Shown: positions 23,628-32,601, counted from the first letter of the stretch. The stretch: 36,441 bases of DNA from Chloroflexi bacterium 13_1_40CM_65_17 (GCA_001917815.1 MNES01000030.1:1774-38214), one strand, 5' to 3'. The notes: a model not told the origin generated them from the sequence alone. A program made the numbers and translations.

Positions 23628-24604
23628 TTCAGCGAGGCGGCCCACGCGACGAGATCTTTGAGACCTCGATCAAACTGAATGCCCGGCTCCCACGCCAGAT
23701 CCGCCTTGGCTTTGGAGACGTCGCTCACGTAATACGCCTGGTCACCCTCGCGCCAGTCCGAGAAGGTGAACTGCGGCTTCTTGCCGGCGAGCTCGCCGAT
23801 CTGATCGATGACCTCGAGCAGGTTGCGCTGATTCGGCTCGCCGCCGCCGACGTTGTAGATCTGGCCGCGAGTCGCGTCGATTCTTTCGATCGCAATCTCA
23901 TAGAGAGCGCTGAGGTCCCGCGCATCGAGCAGATCGCGAACCTGCGTGCCATCCCCATAGATCGTGAGCGGCCGGTCGTCGAGGATCGAATGGACGAAAT
24001 GCGCGACCCAGCCCTGGTCCTCGGTCCCGTACTGGTGGGCGCCGTAGATGCAGCTCTGGCGGAGGACGACGGTGTTCATATGGAAGCAGCGCGCGTAGTC
24101 CCTGACGTACTGGTCGGCTGTGCCTTTGCTGCAGCCGTACGGGCTGTGGAAATCGAGCGGCTGCGTCTCCTTGCATGGACCGCTTTTGTGATCGAGCTTG
24201 CCGTACACCTTGTTTGTAGATGCGAAGACGAAGGGCGCATCGCGGTTGTGCTTGCGGGCGGCTTCGAGGAGGTTCAGCGTCCCCCTCGCATTGATGTCGA
24301 AGTCGGTGGCGGGATCGATGAGCGAAGTGGTGACCGCTACCTGGGCGGCAAGGTGAAGGATCGCGTCCTGATTCTTGACGTGCTCGTCCAACGCACCTGC
24401 ATTCCTCACGTCCTCTTTGATGAAGGTGATTCCCGCGGCGTGCTTGGTGATGAGCCACCTCAGGTTCCTTTCGGTGCCTGCGCGGCTCAGGTTGTCCAGG
24501 ATCGTCGCGTGCCAGCCGCGCTCGATGAGGTGTGCGGCCGCGTTGACGCCGAGGAAGCCCGCGCCTCCGGTGATCAATACGCGGCGGGGCGCACTCGGTG
24601 TCAT
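23624..24604 (-). CDS. CDP-paratose 2-epimerase-like SDR sugar epimerase
   Basis: About 326 residues of the extended SDR fold. ITGGAGFLG binds NAD; the active-site region reads FASTNKVYGKLDHKSGP and SPYGCSKGTADQYVRDYARCF. The STNKVYG and YGCSKG context, with RQSCIYGAHQYGTEDQGWVAHF, is characteristic of CDP-paratose 2-epimerases (CDP-tyvelose pathway). The exact substrate is inferred from family resemblance. ATG 24604 is preferred over GTG 24613 for the AGGTAGGTG just upstream. Monocistronic on the minus strand, divergent from the iron transporter gene. Confidence 0.85.
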   Translation of the reverse strand: MTPSAPRRVLITGGAGFLGVNAAAHLIERGWHATILDNLSRAGTERNLRWLITKHAAGITFIKEDVRNAGALDEHVKNQDAILHLAAQVAVTTSLIDPATDFDINARGTLNLLEAARKHNRDAPFVFASTNKVYGKLDHKSGPCKETQPLDFHSPYGCSKGTADQYVRDYARCFHMNTVVLRQSCIYGAHQYGTEDQGWVAHFVHSILDDRPLTIYGDGTQVRDLLDARDLSALYEIAIERIDATRGQIYNVGGGEPNQRNLLEVIDQIGELAGKKPQFTFSDWREGDQAYYVSDVSKAKADLAWEPGIQFDRGLKDLVAWAASLN

Positions 24605-24657
24605 GGCGGGCACCTACCTTAAATCAAGAGCGCTGGATCGATACCTAACATAGTCGG

Positions 24658-25836
24658 GTGGCAGCTCCGTCCACGACCCCGTCCCTGTCGGACTCCGACA
24701 TCAAGTCGCTGCGTTCCAACTGGGCGGGCGAAACCCGCATGGCGGACGTCTACGAAACCCTGGCCGAGGTAGCGACCAATCCGCGCGCGCGCAAACGGTT
24801 GAAGGTACTCGCGGAGACTGAGAGGCGGCATGCGCAGGCCTGGGCCGAGGTGCTGGCGTCCTGCGGGATCAAGCTTTCCAACCGTCGTCCATACGTGACC
24901 GCCAGGCTGCTGGCGATGCTTGCGCGCGTGGTGGGAATCGGTCCCGCCCTGGCGTTGGCGGGGCTGGCCGAGGGCCAGGTGCTGCGCTCGTATCTGAGCC
25001 AGGTCTCGACTGTGACCAACCAGCAGGCCCAGGGCGTGCTGCGGCGCGTGCTGCCCGAGGAGCTCGACCATCAATCACCCGACGAAGTCGCCGAGCGGCC
25101 CGACGATGGGCGCTCGGAGCAGGCGGCTGACGAGGAGTGGCACGGCGGGGGCGCGGAGAGCATCCGGAACGTGATCTACGGCGTCAACGACGGGCTAACG
25201 GCGACTCTGGGCGTGCTCGCCGGTGTAGGTGGCGCCAGCATCGATCCACGCGTCGTCTTGATCGGTGGACTGTCGGCGATGGTCGCCTCAGGCGTGTCGA
25301 TGGCCGGCGGCGCGTACCTCGCCACCAAGTCACAGCGCGAGGTGTTCGAGGGTCAGCTGGCACGCGAGGCTGCTGAGATCGAGGCGATGCCCGAGCTCGA
25401 GAAAGCGGAGCTGATCGACATTTATCGCTCCAAAGGTCTCACCACTGAAGAGGCGAAGACGATCGTGGATCGCATCACCAAGGACAAGAAGGTGTGGCTG
25501 GAGACGCAGGCGCGCGAGGAGCTTGGCCTCGATGTGTCGCAGTTCGAGAATCCGGCCCGTGAGGGACTCGTCGCTGGAATCTCGACGCTTGTCGGCGGGG
25601 CGATCCCAGTTGTCGGCTACCTGGTGGGGCGCCTGCTCGTTGGTTCACAGTTCTCGGGCTTTGGCTCGCTGGCGATCGCGTTCGTCTTCTGCGCCGTTTT
25701 CCTTTTCCTCATCGGATCCGCGAGGTCGTTCTTCACGGGCAAGGGCGGCGTGCGCTCCGGGTTCGAGATGCTTGGCGTGGGGACGTTGGTCGCCGCGCTG
25801 ACGTACGGCGTGGGCGTCCTCTTCCGCGCGTCCTGA
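24658..25836 (+). CDS. ferritin-like domain fused to VIT1/CCC1 iron (manganese) transporter, MbfA-like
   Basis: 392 residues. The N-terminal about 12-130 is a rubrerythrin/ferritin-like helical domain with carboxylate and His ligands (E25, E33, and the ExxH of E55-H58 in ETERRHAQAW). About 160-392 is a VIT1/CCC1 transporter: YGVNDGLTATLGVLAGV, LSAMVASGVSMAGGAYLATKSQ, the cytosolic Glu-rich metal-binding helices (REAAEIEAMPELEKAELIDIY) and three C-terminal membrane segments. The architecture is that of MbfA, a ferrous iron exporter in rhizobia. GTG 24658 lies six bases after TAACAT (24646-24651), with no Shine-Dalgarno sequence, so it is probably leaderless. Its TGA abuts the stop of the next, convergent gene. 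Confidence 0.9.
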   Translation: MAAPSTTPSLSDSDIKSLRSNWAGETRMADVYETLAEVATNPRARKRLKVLAETERRHAQAWAEVLASCGIKLSNRRPYVTARLLAMLARVVGIGPALALAGLAEGQVLRSYLSQVSTVTNQQAQGVLRRVLPEELDHQSPDEVAERPDDGRSEQAADEEWHGGGAESIRNVIYGVNDGLTATLGVLAGVGGASIDPRVVLIGGLSAMVASGVSMAGGAYLATKSQREVFEGQLAREAAEIEAMPELEKAELIDIYRSKGLTTEEAKTIVDRITKDKKVWLETQAREELGLDVSQFENPAREGLVAGISTLVGGAIPVVGYLVGRLLVGSQFSGFGSLAIAFVFCAVFLFLIGSARSFFTGKGGVRSGFEMLGVGTLVAALTYGVGVLFRAS

Positions 25837-26205
25837 TCAGCCGGTCGCGATGCCGCGGAAGTAAGCGATGGCCACGATCCACGCCGCACCCGCGAGAACC
25901 AACGCTTCCCGACGCGTTGACCCGCCGTGCGCGTAGAGGTAGGCGCCGGGGAGGAACAGCACGGCGAAGATCCCGTAAACGAGGTGCAGCAGGGTATGAG
26001 GTCGGTGTCCCACTGCGAAAAGGCCAAGGCCGACGAGACCCTGGAACGCGGTTAGGCCGGCCATGATCAGGTAGCTGGAACGAAATCCACCGCTCACCGC
26101 CGCGTGGCGGAAGTATCCGTAAGCGCCCCACAGGCCCAGCAGCACCGCGAACGCCACCAGCGCTCGCGCCCCAAGGGTGTGGAGGAAGACGAACGCCTCC
26201 GTCAA
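25837..26205 (-). CDS. four-helix membrane protein, unknown function
   Basis: 122 residues, almost entirely hydrophobic with four predicted membrane helices (about 10-30, 43-64, 71-92, 98-117). Histidines at helix ends (FLHTLG, YFRHAA, VGHRPHTLLHLVYG) are compatible with heme or metal binding, but no family is recognised. TTG 26205 starts directly after the TAG of the GalE-like gene upstream on the same strand, with no gap, so the two are almost certainly co-transcribed and coupled. The stop abuts that of the iron transporter (TGATCA). Confidence 0.65.
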   Translation of the reverse strand: MTEAFVFLHTLGARALVAFAVLLGLWGAYGYFRHAAVSGGFRSSYLIMAGLTAFQGLVGLGLFAVGHRPHTLLHLVYGIFAVLFLPGAYLYAHGGSTRREALVLAGAAWIVAIAYFRGIATG

Positions 26206-27144
26206 CTAACGGGTGCTCAACACCTGCTGTCGGAAGTAGGCGACGGTTTGGGTTAGCCCCTCCTCCAGTGTCACGTTCGGCTCCCAACCGAGGTCACGGC
26301 GCGCGCGCGTGTTGTCCAGCGCGATTCGATAAACGTCGCCCTTGCGCGCCGGGCCGAATCTGGGCTCGAGCTTGTAGTCGGTGAGGAGGGCGAGCTTGCG
26401 GAAGAGCTCGTTGATGGTCACCGGGATTCCGCTGCTGATGTGAAAGGTACCCCCGGCGCCGCGGTCCAATGCTGTGATGTTGGCTACGGCAACGTCGGCG
26501 ACATGCAGCATGTCACGCGCCTGCTCGCCATCGCCGTCGATGGTCACCGGCTTTCCGGCCACCATTCGGCTTGCGAAGATCGCGATCGCCCGGCCTTCCT
26601 CGGCATGAAAGTCCTGCCGCGGTCCGTAGATGTTCGCGTACCTCAGCACGCTGTACTCCAGCCCGTAGGTACGGTGGAACGTGCCCAGATACTGCTCGAA
26701 CGACAGCTTGCTCGTGCCATACGGCGACAGTGGGCGCGCGGGATGATCCTCGTCGGCGGGGATCACATCGGGCTCTCCGTAAAGCGCGCCGCCGCTCGAG
26801 ATGAAGATGAATTTCCTCACGCCCGCATCGACGCTCGCCCTCAGCACGTTGAGGCCGCCCACGATATTGACCATCGCGTCGAAGCCGGGATCAGCGACGG
26901 ATTTCGGCACCTCGGACTGGGCGGCATGGTGGTTCACAACCTCCGGCCTTAATGCGGCGATCGCCGCCGCCACGCCGTCCTTGTTGCGGACGTCGAGCCT
27001 CAACACCTCAGCCTCGCGGTTGACGTTCACCTCGCTGCCGGTGCTGAAGTCGTCGAGCACAGCCACCTCATGCCCGGCCGCGATGTAGGCATCGACAACG
27101 TGAGAACCGATGAAGCCGGCCCCGCCAGTGACGAGAATCTTCAT
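26206..27144 (-). CDS. UDP-glucose 4-epimerase-like SDR enzyme
   Basis: 312 residues beginning MKILVTGGAGFIGSH, a textbook NAD-binding start. SSGGALYGEPD and the catalytic YGTSK follow, with RYANIYGPRQ and DGEQARDMLHVAD; these match bacterial and archaeal GalE-type UDP-hexose 4-epimerases. ATG 27144 is chosen because the open frame further upstream is antisense to ybeY and lacks conserved residues. TACAGT lies seven bases before it on the minus strand, a leaderless arrangement. It diverges from ybeY with only 4 bp between start codons and is directly followed by a membrane protein gene. Confidence 0.88.
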   Translation of the reverse strand: MKILVTGGAGFIGSHVVDAYIAAGHEVAVLDDFSTGSEVNVNREAEVLRLDVRNKDGVAAAIAALRPEVVNHHAAQSEVPKSVADPGFDAMVNIVGGLNVLRASVDAGVRKFIFISSGGALYGEPDVIPADEDHPARPLSPYGTSKLSFEQYLGTFHRTYGLEYSVLRYANIYGPRQDFHAEEGRAIAIFASRMVAGKPVTIDGDGEQARDMLHVADVAVANITALDRGAGGTFHISSGIPVTINELFRKLALLTDYKLEPRFGPARKGDVYRIALDNTRARRDLGWEPNVTLEEGLTQTVAYFRQQVLSTR

Positions 27145-27148
27145 CCAG

Positions 27149-27604
27149 GTGACTGTAATCGAAGCCGAAGTCGTCAAGGCCGTGCGCGCGGACATCGCGC
27201 CGGCGTTCGTCCGGGACGTGGTCACACGCGCAGCGATGGTGCCCGAGGTGGCGGCTCGGCTGCCGGATGACGGGGGCGCGGTCGCCATCCGGATCACGAG
27301 CGACCAGGAAATGGCGCGGCTGAACCTGGCCTATGCCGGCGAAGATCACGCGACCGACGTCCTGTCGTTCACCGGCTCGGGCACCTATGTCGGCGACATC
27401 GCGATCTCCTGGCCCGCGGTTGTGCGCCAGTCGAACGAGTATGGGCACGACGCCGAGACCGAGGTTGCGCTGCTGGCCGTGCACGGGCTGCTGCACCTGC
27501 TGGGCTGGGACCACGCAACCACGTCGGAGCGACGAGAGATGAACCGCCTGACCCGCGCCGCGCTGAGGAAATCCGGCCTCGAGCCGGCGGCGGGCCGCCT
27601 CTGA
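27149..27604 (+). CDS. ybeY: YbeY endoribonuclease / rRNA maturation factor
   Basis: About 151 residues. The zinc-binding signature H-x3-H-x5-H is present as HGLLHLLGWDH, and DVLSFTG is the other conserved motif. YbeY is a metal-dependent RNase needed for 16S rRNA 3' maturation and ribosome quality control. GTG 27149 gives the standard length; an in-frame ATG at 27110 would overlap the divergent epimerase by 35 bp. No ribosome binding site is seen for GTG 27149. It is followed 58 bp later by pth. Confidence 0.92.
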   Translation: MTVIEAEVVKAVRADIAPAFVRDVVTRAAMVPEVAARLPDDGGAVAIRITSDQEMARLNLAYAGEDHATDVLSFTGSGTYVGDIAISWPAVVRQSNEYGHDAETEVALLAVHGLLHLLGWDHATTSERREMNRLTRAALRKSGLEPAAGRL

Positions 27605-27662
27605 TCTTTCCGTAAACTCAACGGACCGGTCTGCGGCGCTCGCCGCGGGCCTTTCCGCGTCT

Positions 27663-28280
27663 ATGTCGATGGGCGAAGTGAGTCGAGAAGAGAGGTTGAT
27701 CGTCGGGCTGGGCAATCCGGAGTCGGACTACGCCGACACGCGCCACAACCTCGGTTTCGCGTGCGTTAGAGAGTTGGCTCGCCGCCTGGGCGCGAAGATC
27801 GACCGCAAGCGCTGGCAGTCGCTGGTGGGGCGATTCGATGAGCGACGCGTCTGGTTCGTCCTTCCGCAGACCTATATGAACCTTTCGGGCCAGGCGGTCG
27901 CGAAGGCGCTTCGCGACACGAATCTCACCCCGGAGCAGCTCTGGGTCGTGCATGACGAGCTCGACCTGCCCTTATGCAGGATGCGGATTCGTCGCGGCGG
28001 GTCGGGCGCCGGCCACAACGGAGTGCTTTCGATCATCAGCGCGCTCGGCACACCGGACTTCGTGCGCTTCCGGGTCGGCATCGGCAAGCCTGCCCGTAAG
28101 GGGTCGCAGGCAGGCCGCGGTTACGTGCTCGGGCGGTTCACAAAGGCCGAGGCGGACCGGCTGCCAAAGATCGTCGATGGCGTGGCCACGGCGCTCGAGG
28201 TGGCGCTGGATGCGGGCATCGAGAGGGCGATGGACCGGTTCAACCGGCCCGGTTCGCTCGGCTGCGATGAGATCTCATGA
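27663..28280 (+). CDS. pth: peptidyl-tRNA hydrolase
   Basis: 205 residues. Pth releases peptides from stray peptidyl-tRNA. The catalytic and binding residues are in place: N18 (GLGNP), H28 (TRHNLGF), N73 (TYMNLSG), D98 (VVHDELDLP) and N119 (GAGHNG). One oddity is GLGNPE where the family almost always has GLGNPG. Start may be ATG 27663, ATG 27669 or GTG 27678; none has a good ribosome site. The stop overlaps the mfd start (ATGA), so the two are translationally coupled. Confidence 0.95.
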   Translation: MSMGEVSREERLIVGLGNPESDYADTRHNLGFACVRELARRLGAKIDRKRWQSLVGRFDERRVWFVLPQTYMNLSGQAVAKALRDTNLTPEQLWVVHDELDLPLCRMRIRRGGSGAGHNGVLSIISALGTPDFVRFRVGIGKPARKGSQAGRGYVLGRFTKAEADRLPKIVDGVATALEVALDAGIERAMDRFNRPGSLGCDEIS

Positions 28281-31200
28281 GCGCGCTAGGTCAGCAAGCC
28301 CTAGACGTGGCGCCCGGGCTGCGCCGGTGGGTGACACAGGGTGAAGGTGAGCTGCGCGTTGCACGCTTGCCCCGACCAGCTTGGCCGATCGTGGCGGGCG
28401 CGGTCGCACGTGCCCTGGCGGACGCGGGCCGCTCGGTTCTGATCCTCGCGCCGGCACCGGACCGCTTCTGCGACGACCTGAGGCCCTGGCTCGCAGGCCG
28501 GCCTGCGGCATTCGTCTTCGCGGAGGTCGCGGTCTCTTTTCTCGACCGGCCGCCGGCGTTCGACGATTCGGTCGACAAGCGTCTGGAGGCTCTGAACGCG
28601 CTCGCGGACCGTACATCACCAAGCGTCGTCGTGTCATCGCGGCGCGCTATCACGCGCGCGACCATCTCGCCCGCTGACCTGGCCCAGGGGACTTTGGTCC
28701 TTGCGCCGGGGAGCGGGCCCGACCCCGTCGTCGCGGCCGCTCGGCTCGTCGAGATGGGCTACTCGCGCGAGCTGCTCGTCGAAGAGCATGGTCAGTTCTC
28801 GCTGCGCGGCGGAATCCTCGACGTGTTCCCGGCCGCATCCGACTCGCCGGTACGAGCCGAGTGGTCGGGCGACGTCATCGATACGCTCCGCCTGTTCGAC
28901 TCGGAGAACCAGCGCTCGGTGATGGCGGTGCCACGAGTTGCGATCCACCCTGGTCGCGAGCTGTTGTTTGGCCCGCGCCGGGGAGCGGCAGCCGCCAACC
29001 GTCTCCGCCAGGGTGTGTCGCTCGACCGCCTGCGCGCGGACGTCCGGGCGGACTGGGAGGAAGAGCTCGAGCGTCTTGAGGCGGGCGGCGCATTTCCGGG
29101 CATCGAGTTTTACTCGGGCTATCTGGATCCGTCGCTGCCATCCCTGCTCGAGCACCTGCCCACGGGCCTCGCGGTCGTCGACATCGAGCCCGGTCGTCAG
29201 CTTGCAGATGCGCGAGTGCTCGTCGAAGAGACAGAGATACTCGCCGCCGCCGAAGCCGCTGGCGGGGAGCTTCCGCACCGGTTTGCGCTGCCGATGGTCA
29301 GTGCGGAGAGGCTGCAAACGGGCACCGGCCATCCGCGCCTCGAGCTCACGGCTGGAGAGGGGGCCGACGGCGCCATCGACCTCGGGTGGATGGAGGCCGA
29401 ACCGCTTGTGGGCCGGCCACGGGCTGCAGCCGAGCTGGCCGATCTCGCGGGCTCGATGACGGTGGCCGTCGCCACCGAGCAGACGGAGCGCCTGCGGACT
29501 TTCCTCGAAGAGGGCGGCGTTCGCGAGCGACCTCGGGAGATCGAGCTCGACCTCGATCTTCCGCTCGAACCAGGGCTGGTGCAGGCCGACATGGACATCG
29601 CGGCCGGATGCGTGCAGCCGGCGATCGGATTCCACCTCGCGACCGATGCCGAGCTCTTCGGGCGGTTGCGCCGGCCGAGCCGGCCTACCCGGTCATCTCG
29701 CGCCCGTGCCGACCAGCTGACACGCGAGTTCACGCTGGACTTTGCTCCGGGCGAGCTTGTGGTCCACGTCGACCACGGGATCGCACGCTTCGCGGGCATG
29801 CGCCTTCTGGAGTCGGATGGCGCGCATCGCGAGTACCTCGAGCTCGAATACGCCGAGGCGGACAAGCTGTTCGTGCCGGTCGAGAACCTGGACCGCGTCC
29901 AGAAGTTTCTTGGCGGCGAGGGCGAGCCGGCGCTGCATCGACTCGGAACCGGCGATTGGTCACGGGCGCGAGGCCGCGCGCGCAAGGTGGTCCAGGACGT
30001 GGCCGAGGAGCTGTTGAAGATCTATTCGCTGCGCGAGGCGAGGCCGGGCATCGCATTCGCGCCGGACACCGCCTGGCAGCAGGAGCTCGAGTCGTCCTTT
30101 CCTTATGAGGAGACGGCTGACCAGGTGGCGGCGCTCGCCGAGATCAAAGCGGACATGGAGTCCGACCGGCCCATGGACCGGCTGCTCTGCGGCGACGTCG
30201 GGTTTGGCAAGACCGAGCTGGCGCTGCGGGCGGCATTCAAAGCGTCGATGAGCGGCAAGCAGGTGGCGCTGCTTGCGCCGACCACGGTCCTGGCGCAGCA
30301 GCACTACCACGTCTTCACTCAACGACTCGACAAGTTTCCGGTGACGATCGAGATGCTGTCGCGATTCGTGGACCACGAAACGCAGGCCCGCACACTGGAA
30401 GGGCTGAAGGCCGGGCAGGTGGACATCGTGGTCGGCACGCACCGGCTCCTGCAGCGCGACGTGCGCTTCAAGCGTCTCGGCCTCTTGATCGTCGACGAGG
30501 AGCACCGCTTCGGCGTCATGCAGAAGGAGCGGTTGAAGAAGCTGCGCACGCAGCTCGATGTGCTGTCGCTTTCAGCGACGCCGATACCACGCACGCTGCA
30601 CATGGCTGTCGGCGGCATTCGCGACATGAGCGTCATCCAGACTCCGCCCGAGGAGCGGCAGCCGATCAAGACGTATGTTACGGCCGACACGCTAGAGGTC
30701 GTTCGCGAGGCGATCATGCGTGAGCTTCAGCGGGGCGGCCAGGTCTACTACGTGCACAATCGCGTGCGCACGATCGAGAAGGCCGCCGATCGGGTCCGCG
30801 ACCTTGTGCCAAGTGCCCGGGTCATCGTCGGTCACGGGCAGATGCCGGAAGACCAGCTGGCGCGGGTGATGGTCGAGTTTGAATCGGCGAAGCACGACGT
30901 GCTGGTGTGCTCCACGATCATCGAGTCCGGATTGGACATTCCGAACGTCAACACGATCATCGTCGAGCGCGCGGACCGGTTTGGGCTCGCACAGCTGTAC
31001 CAGCTGCGCGGTCGCGTCGGACGTTCAGGCCGGCGCGCGTACGCGTACTTCCTATATGACCCTCGTCGCTCGCTCACAGAAACCGCAGACAAGCGGCTCG
31101 ACGTCATCTCAGGGCTTCACGAGCTGGGGCAGGGCTTCAAGATCGCCCTCCGAGACCTCGAGATTCGCGGCGCCGGCAACCTGCTCGGCACCGAGCAGCA

Positions 31201-31798
31201 TGGCGCGATCGCGGCGGTCGGCTTCGAGATGTATCTGCAGATGCTGCAGAGCGCGGTGGGCAAGCTGCGCACCGGATCAGATGAAACCGCGGTCGGCGAC
31301 GTCCTCTCGACCGCTGAGATGAACCTCGACCTGCCGCTCGATCACTTCATCCCACGCTCGTACATACGCGACGAGAAGCTGCGTCTCGGGGCTTACCGGC
31401 AGCTCGCCGCGACCGATGAAGAGGAGGAGCTGGAATCCGTTCTCCGCTCGCTCGAAGACCGCTACGGGCCCGGACCCGCCCAGCTTGACAACCTGGCGTA
31501 CTCGCTGAGGGTCAAGCTGCGCGGGCAGCGGCTGGGCCTTCGGGGTGTCGTCGCCGATGGGCACGACATCGTCATCCGCGTCGACCCCCAGCGCTACCTC
31601 GACGTCGACGAGCTGGCGCGCAGGATGGCGGGTCGCATTTCTGTCTTTCCCAACCGCATCAAGATGCGCCGCCAGGGTGCCGGGCGCGCGCAGGGCGCAC
31701 TTCCAGACAATGCATGGATGGATGATCTTCTCTTTCTGCTGCGCGAGATGGGTGACCTGTACGAGGCGGGCCGCAACGTCGTGGTAACCAGCGCGTGA
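28277..31798 (+). CDS. mfd: transcription-repair coupling factor Mfd
   Basis: 1173 residues. Mfd removes RNA polymerase stalled at lesions and recruits UvrA. Domains in order: UvrB-like N-terminal modules (about 1-330), the RNA-polymerase-interacting CarD-like domain (about 480-545, APGELVVHVDHGIARFAGM), then the RecG-like translocase with Walker A GDVGFGKTE (639-647), DEEH (740-743), SATPIPRT and STIIESGLDIPN, and a C-terminal TRCF domain. ATG 28277 overlaps the pth stop, and its own stop overlaps the mazG start (GTGA). The pth-mfd-mazG order is the conserved Bacillus-type arrangement. Confidence 0.97.
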   Translation: MSALGQQALDVAPGLRRWVTQGEGELRVARLPRPAWPIVAGAVARALADAGRSVLILAPAPDRFCDDLRPWLAGRPAAFVFAEVAVSFLDRPPAFDDSVDKRLEALNALADRTSPSVVVSSRRAITRATISPADLAQGTLVLAPGSGPDPVVAAARLVEMGYSRELLVEEHGQFSLRGGILDVFPAASDSPVRAEWSGDVIDTLRLFDSENQRSVMAVPRVAIHPGRELLFGPRRGAAAANRLRQGVSLDRLRADVRADWEEELERLEAGGAFPGIEFYSGYLDPSLPSLLEHLPTGLAVVDIEPGRQLADARVLVEETEILAAAEAAGGELPHRFALPMVSAERLQTGTGHPRLELTAGEGADGAIDLGWMEAEPLVGRPRAAAELADLAGSMTVAVATEQTERLRTFLEEGGVRERPREIELDLDLPLEPGLVQADMDIAAGCVQPAIGFHLATDAELFGRLRRPSRPTRSSRARADQLTREFTLDFAPGELVVHVDHGIARFAGMRLLESDGAHREYLELEYAEADKLFVPVENLDRVQKFLGGEGEPALHRLGTGDWSRARGRARKVVQDVAEELLKIYSLREARPGIAFAPDTAWQQELESSFPYEETADQVAALAEIKADMESDRPMDRLLCGDVGFGKTELALRAAFKASMSGKQVALLAPTTVLAQQHYHVFTQRLDKFPVTIEMLSRFVDHETQARTLEGLKAGQVDIVVGTHRLLQRDVRFKRLGLLIVDEEHRFGVMQKERLKKLRTQLDVLSLSATPIPRTLHMAVGGIRDMSVIQTPPEERQPIKTYVTADTLEVVREAIMRELQRGGQVYYVHNRVRTIEKAADRVRDLVPSARVIVGHGQMPEDQLARVMVEFESAKHDVLVCSTIIESGLDIPNVNTIIVERADRFGLAQLYQLRGRVGRSGRRAYAYFLYDPRRSLTETADKRLDVISGLHELGQGFKIALRDLEIRGAGNLLGTEQHGAIAAVGFEMYLQMLQSAVGKLRTGSDETAVGDVLSTAEMNLDLPLDHFIPRSYIRDEKLRLGAYRQLAATDEEEELESVLRSLEDRYGPGPAQLDNLAYSLRVKLRGQRLGLRGVVADGHDIVIRVDPQRYLDVDELARRMAGRISVFPNRIKMRRQGAGRAQGALPDNAWMDDLLFLLREMGDLYEAGRNVVVTSA

Positions 31799-32601
31799 CA
31801 GAATCTGAATCGATGTCCGATTCGCCGGAGAAGCCCTACTCGCCGGGCGTCGCGGCCATCTTCGAGGTCGTGGCCAGGCTGCGCGCGCCGGGCGGCTGTC
31901 CGTGGGACCGCGAGCAGACTCATGAGTCCCTGCGACCCTACCTGCTCGAGGAGACCTATGAGCTGCTCGAAGCGATCGACTCGGGCGACGACGCCAAGAT
32001 CAAAGAGGAGCTGGGCGATCTTTTGCTCCAGGTTGCGATGCACGCCGAGATCGCCGCGGAGCAGAGGCGATTCGACGCCGCGCAGGTATCGGAGGCGGTC
32101 GCCGCGAAGATGGTGGCGCGTCATCCTCATGTGTTCGGTGATGTCCAGGTGGCCGACGCCGATGAGGTGCTGCGCAACTGGGAGCACGCGAAGGGCCACG
32201 AGGCTCGCCGCGGCGGGCACGCCGATGAATCTGTGGTCGATCGCGTGCCGGCGACGCTGCCGGCACTCGCATGGACGCTTGGCCTGCAGAAGCGCGCGGC
32301 GCGAGTGGGGTTTGATTTCGAATCGCCGTCCCAGACCGCTGAGAACGTGGCCGAGGAGGCACGCGAGCTAGCGGAGGCGAGCGATCCGAAGCAGGCATTC
32401 GACGAGTTGGGCGACCTGCTCTTCGCGGTGGTCTCGCTCGCGCGGCGATTGAAGATCAATCCCGAGGACGCGCTCAGGGTTGCGGGCAAGCGGTTTCGGA
32501 AGCGCTTCGCCGAGACGGAGGCATCGCTGCGGCGCGATGGGGTGGACTTCCGCGATCTCGACCGCGAGTCGATCGCCAAGCGCTGGGAGGAGACGCGCTA
32601 A
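31795..32601 (+). CDS. mazG: nucleoside triphosphate pyrophosphohydrolase MazG
   Basis: 268 residues with two tandem MazG domains. The first has CPWDREQTHESLRPYLLEETYELLEA and KEELGDLLLQVAMHAE (EExxE and ExxD metal ligands); the second has EEARELAEA and DELGDLLFAVVSLAR. A typical full-length bacterial MazG that hydrolyses NTPs to NMP and PPi, acting in nucleotide-pool cleaning. GTG 31795 overlaps the mfd stop; ATG 31813 is an alternative. Confidence 0.94.
   Translation: MTESESMSDSPEKPYSPGVAAIFEVVARLRAPGGCPWDREQTHESLRPYLLEETYELLEAIDSGDDAKIKEELGDLLLQVAMHAEIAAEQRRFDAAQVSEAVAAKMVARHPHVFGDVQVADADEVLRNWEHAKGHEARRGGHADESVVDRVPATLPALAWTLGLQKRAARVGFDFESPSQTAENVAEEARELAEASDPKQAFDELGDLLFAVVSLARRLKINPEDALRVAGKRFRKRFAETEASLRRDGVDFRDLDRESIAKRWEETR

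Noticed and set aside
27145-27297. N-terminal 51-residue extension of the GalE-like epimerase
   Set aside because: It is antisense to ybeY, lacks conserved residues, and the Rossmann motif begins immediately after ATG 27144.
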